Shown piece after piece: positions 61,699 to 64,000 of a DNA stretch of 64,000 nt (within the stretch, counting starts at the first letter, position 1; every line of letters starts with the position of its first letter). The translations under genes and the position numbers were made by a program. Origin of the DNA: Paraphysomonas bandaiensis (taxonomy: Eukaryota > Chrysophyceae). The stretch covers positions 1 through 64,000 of the forward strand of contig CBFFRP010000428.1 in assembly GCA_965644295.1 (NCBI GenBank), in the 5' to 3' direction. Below the pieces are notes generated by a model. The model saw only the letters and a list, made by a program, of their open reading frames with translations, was not told where the DNA came from and ran no database searches.

Positions 61699-62911
61699 AT
61701 GCGGTCAGGTGAATATATAGCAGTAGATACAGAAGCATCTGTGTCTGTTAGCGGTCCGGAGGGCTCATCTGTGCGATTGAGGGCTCCGTCTAATAGTAAA
61801 ATAAGATACAATCAAGCAAACATGGTCAGCCCATGGCTCAAGACGGGCATATTAATAGCTCTCTGTACGCAGAATGCAAGTTACACCCTGCTGAGGAAGC
61901 TGTCGACAATGACGACTACAGTTAACAGCAAAGAGATACTGCTCGTGGGTGAGATATTGAAACTAGTGGTTAGCGGGGGGTTCGTTATGGTGTCAAAGGA
62001 ACCAAGTAGCTCCAAGGGAGAGGGTGTGAGTAAGCTGCTATGGGTAGCAATTCATTCCGGCAAGATGTTTGTGTTGGCGGGCATATATCTGGTCATGAAC
62101 GTGCTGTCGTTTGTCTCTCTTCAGTATATAGGCGCAGGTATGTATATGGTATATATATATGTGCGTTTATCTCATATCCCGCTGTCACACTGCTTCAGGA
62201 GAATTCACTGTTTGCGCCCAATTAAAGATATTAACCACTGCGAGTTTCTCTGTGATTATAATGGGAACGAAGCTGTCAGAGACAAAGTGGCGAGCTTTGG
62301 CACTCTTAGTCGTTGGGTGTATTTTGGTTGCTATACCTGGTACTGGACTGAGTAAGGAAGGAATAGAAGGGGGGGCTGTTATGACACCGTCATTCGTGGT
62401 CGGGTATGGAGCAGTCTTGATGGAAGTAGTTTTGAGCGGATTTGCCTCTATATATTTTGAGAAGGTTGTGAAAAGCACTACTGAGGTTGTTACCATATGG
62501 GAACGTAATTTCCAGCTGTCAATTTATAGCATCCTCATATATGGTGGTCTCCTTCAATTCCAGGATCTGCCTGCTGGCTCTGCAGGCTCTTGGTCGGGTT
62601 GGAATATGATTACTTTTGTAGTGGCTGCTCTGGGTGCTTTGGGAGGACTTCTCGTGGCTGCCTCCCTCAAGTACGCGGACTCGATACTTAAAACTTTAGC
62701 TACGGCAGGAGCCATCATTATCGCCACATTTTGTGGCCATTTTCTCCTGGGAAGTCCACTCACGCATGATGTTGTGCTCGGAGCGTGTGTTACCATAATC
62801 GCAATCTTAAACTATACGAAAGATCAGGAAGTTCAGCCCCTAAGTTCTAATCAAGTGTATTCAACTGACGACACTCAATCAAAGTTAGGAAGTGCGTCAT
62901 CTCAAGTATAA
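61699..62911 (+). CDS. SLC35-family nucleotide-sugar transporter (UDP-galactose type)
   Basis: Two exons, 61699-62137 and 62199-62911, are joined by a 61-nt GT-AG intron; 383 aa. About ten hydrophobic segments run from residue 45. Family signatures are the N-terminal LCTQNASYTLLRKLS, EILKLVVSGG, then at the splice junction FTVCAQLKILTTASFSVIIM with LSETKWRALALLVVGC. Further on come SGFASIYFEKVVK, IWERNFQLSIYS, and LLVAASLKYADSILKTLATA. These are the SLC35A (UDP-galactose, CMP-sialic acid, UDP-GlcNAc) subfamily motifs. The protein exchanges a cytosolic nucleotide sugar for lumenal nucleotide monophosphate in the Golgi. The exact substrate cannot be read from sequence. An alternative start at 61822 would remove about 41 hydrophilic residues. 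Confidence 0.93.
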
Positions 62912-63602
62912 TTATACGAGGAAGGTTGTTCGCCCAGCGCGTTTTTTTGTTTAGCGGCATTGGGAGAAGTTTGGCTACCCTGGTTTTGCTATATTGGGTA
63001 ACCATTTATAAGGAATGGTCGTTTGTTGGCAACTAATCAAGCCCAAGATTCAATCAACACGGCCTGTAGAATTATTTGGTCAAGTACGAGTTTGAAACGG
63101 AGACCAGAATAGTCGTGTGTCCTGTGTTTTTTGCAGTCAAGTGTTTATTTTCTTCGATGTAAAACTTATCCAGATACTTGTTTTACTTTTCATCTGTGCA
63201 TCGATGATCATTAAGCTCACTAGTACGGGCCGTTGGAATATTTCGACGATATAGTTGTATATAATTCGCCTTCAGTCTTTTATATTATTATAATCATATC
63301 GTACAGGTTCACAGGTTCTGCTTCAGAAAATTTCATTATAGAAAATTTGACGTAATCTACAGTACTATCTTCGAGAACCATACGTATTCCAACATAGTAG
63401 AGAGATCTAGAAAGTATATATGGTCTACGTTCTACATAGATTAGTAGCGCATATGAAAGTTAATAGAAGAGTAACTTTAAAAAAAACAGAACCACTTGAT
63501 TAATATGCGAATTATTATTAACCCGACTTTGTGCCCCAAGCTTAACTCGTTTCAATGTTATCAACAAATCACGCTCTTCTGCACTTTATAGCAAGAAAAA
63601 CT
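62912..63602. other. Gene-free stretch between convergent gene ends
   Basis: This is the 3' flank of the SLC35 gene (+) and of fumarase (-). It is AT-rich and nothing else is recognised. Confidence 0.35.
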
Positions 63603-64000
63603 TTATTTCTTCTGGTTCTCCATACCTCCAACCATATTTTCAGGAACCACAAACCTGTCAAATTCCTCTTCAGTTAACATTTCCAGGTCGAGAGCAGCCT
63701 GTTTGAGGGATGTGCCCTCCTTGTGCGCCTTTTGAGCTATGGAAGCCGCCTTATAATATCCGATGTGTGTATTGAGAGCCGTCACCAGCATCAGACTTTG
63801 GTTTAAGTGCTGGGAAATACGCCCTGTGTCAGCAGTGATTCCTACCACACACTTGTCTGTGAAACTCGCGCAGGCGTCCCCTAGAAGTCCCGCACTTGTG
63901 AGCACATTGTAGGCCATCATAGGGGTGAAGACGTTGAGTTGAAACTGACCATGGGTGCCACCTACGGCGACTGCAGCATCGTTCCCAATCACCTGAGCAC
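63603..64000 (-). CDS. Fumarate hydratase class II, C-terminal part (5' end outside window)
   Basis: A minus-strand frame open to the window edge carries the last 132 residues. It opens [15 protein letters not shown], close to the human CAQVMGNHVAVTVGG, then [52 protein letters not shown] and [12 protein letters not shown]. Fumarase interconverts fumarate and malate in the TCA cycle. The catalytic SS loop lies upstream, outside the window. The tail [12 protein letters not shown] is a little longer than the human end. No intron is needed within the visible part. Mitochondrial or cytosolic location cannot be judged without the N-terminus. Confidence 0.96.
   Translation of the reverse strand, partial: AQVIGNDAAVAVGGTHGQFQLNVFTPMMAYNVLTSAGLLGDACASFTDKCVVGITADTGRISQHLNQSLMLVTALNTHIGYYKAASIAQKAHKEGTSLKQAALDLEMLTEEEFDRFVVPENMVGGMENQKK

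Overview
The window is nuclear DNA of a eukaryote, most likely a compact-genome protist. Every recognisable gene is split by spliceosomal introns, mostly 32-130 nt (longest 245 nt). The genes are core eukaryotic ones: TM9SF/nonaspanin, IMP dehydrogenase, a selenophosphate synthetase fusion, GINS Psf3, methionine aminopeptidase 2, exosome Rrp43, a SLC35 transporter and fumarase. I cannot place the organism more precisely from sequence alone. No rRNA, tRNA, CRISPR array or operon was found.

Layout. 1-2.5 kb: a partial gene with OB-fold and zinc-ribbon features, CTC1-like. 3.0-4.2 kb: a terminal-inverted-repeat (TIR) element. 4.7-5.9 kb: a truncated copia element. 6.0-10.5 kb: TM9SF (-) and IMPDH (+), divergent over a 482-bp shared promoter region. 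11.15-11.45 kb: a long microsatellite. 11.46-15.97 kb: a 4.5-kb DNA transposon with 60-bp TIRs, a 4-bp target duplication, a 663-codon DDE-like ORF and an internal higher-order tandem repeat. 16.0-19.7 kb: a 14-exon gene fusing an NADH-dehydrogenase-like flavoprotein to SelD. 19.9-26.0 kb: a decayed copia element. 26.2-26.7 kb: a hAT fragment. 27.0-27.6 kb: GINS Psf3. 27.7-28.6 kb: microsatellites. 28.6-32.0 kb: gene-poor, with inverted TIR-element remnants. 32.0-36.4 kb: a divergent IQ-motif gene (-) and coiled-coil gene (+). 37.3-42.6 kb: a young copia element (-). 43.4-46.1 kb: a secretory protein joining a FkbM-like methyltransferase region to a FUT8-like glycosyltransferase. 46.8-48.5 and 57.2-58.9 kb: two copies of MetAP2, the first frameshifted and the second intact. 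Between them lie a hAT remnant and a copia element (49.9-55.4 kb). 59.7-60.9 kb: exosome Rrp43 (-). 61.0-61.6 kb: a microsatellite. 61.7-62.9 kb: a nucleotide-sugar transporter. 63.6-64.0 kb: the 3' end of fumarase (-).

The host genes do not form a single pathway. Several pairs are divergently arranged over short shared upstream regions: TM9SF/IMPDH, IQ/coiled-coil, methyltransferase-GT/MetAP2 and Rrp43/SLC35. About a third of the window is mobile or repetitive DNA. Three LTR retrotransposons have exact 5-bp target duplications that I could read directly. All exon joins were made by hand from GT/GC-AG signals and frame arithmetic; no transcript data or database search was available.
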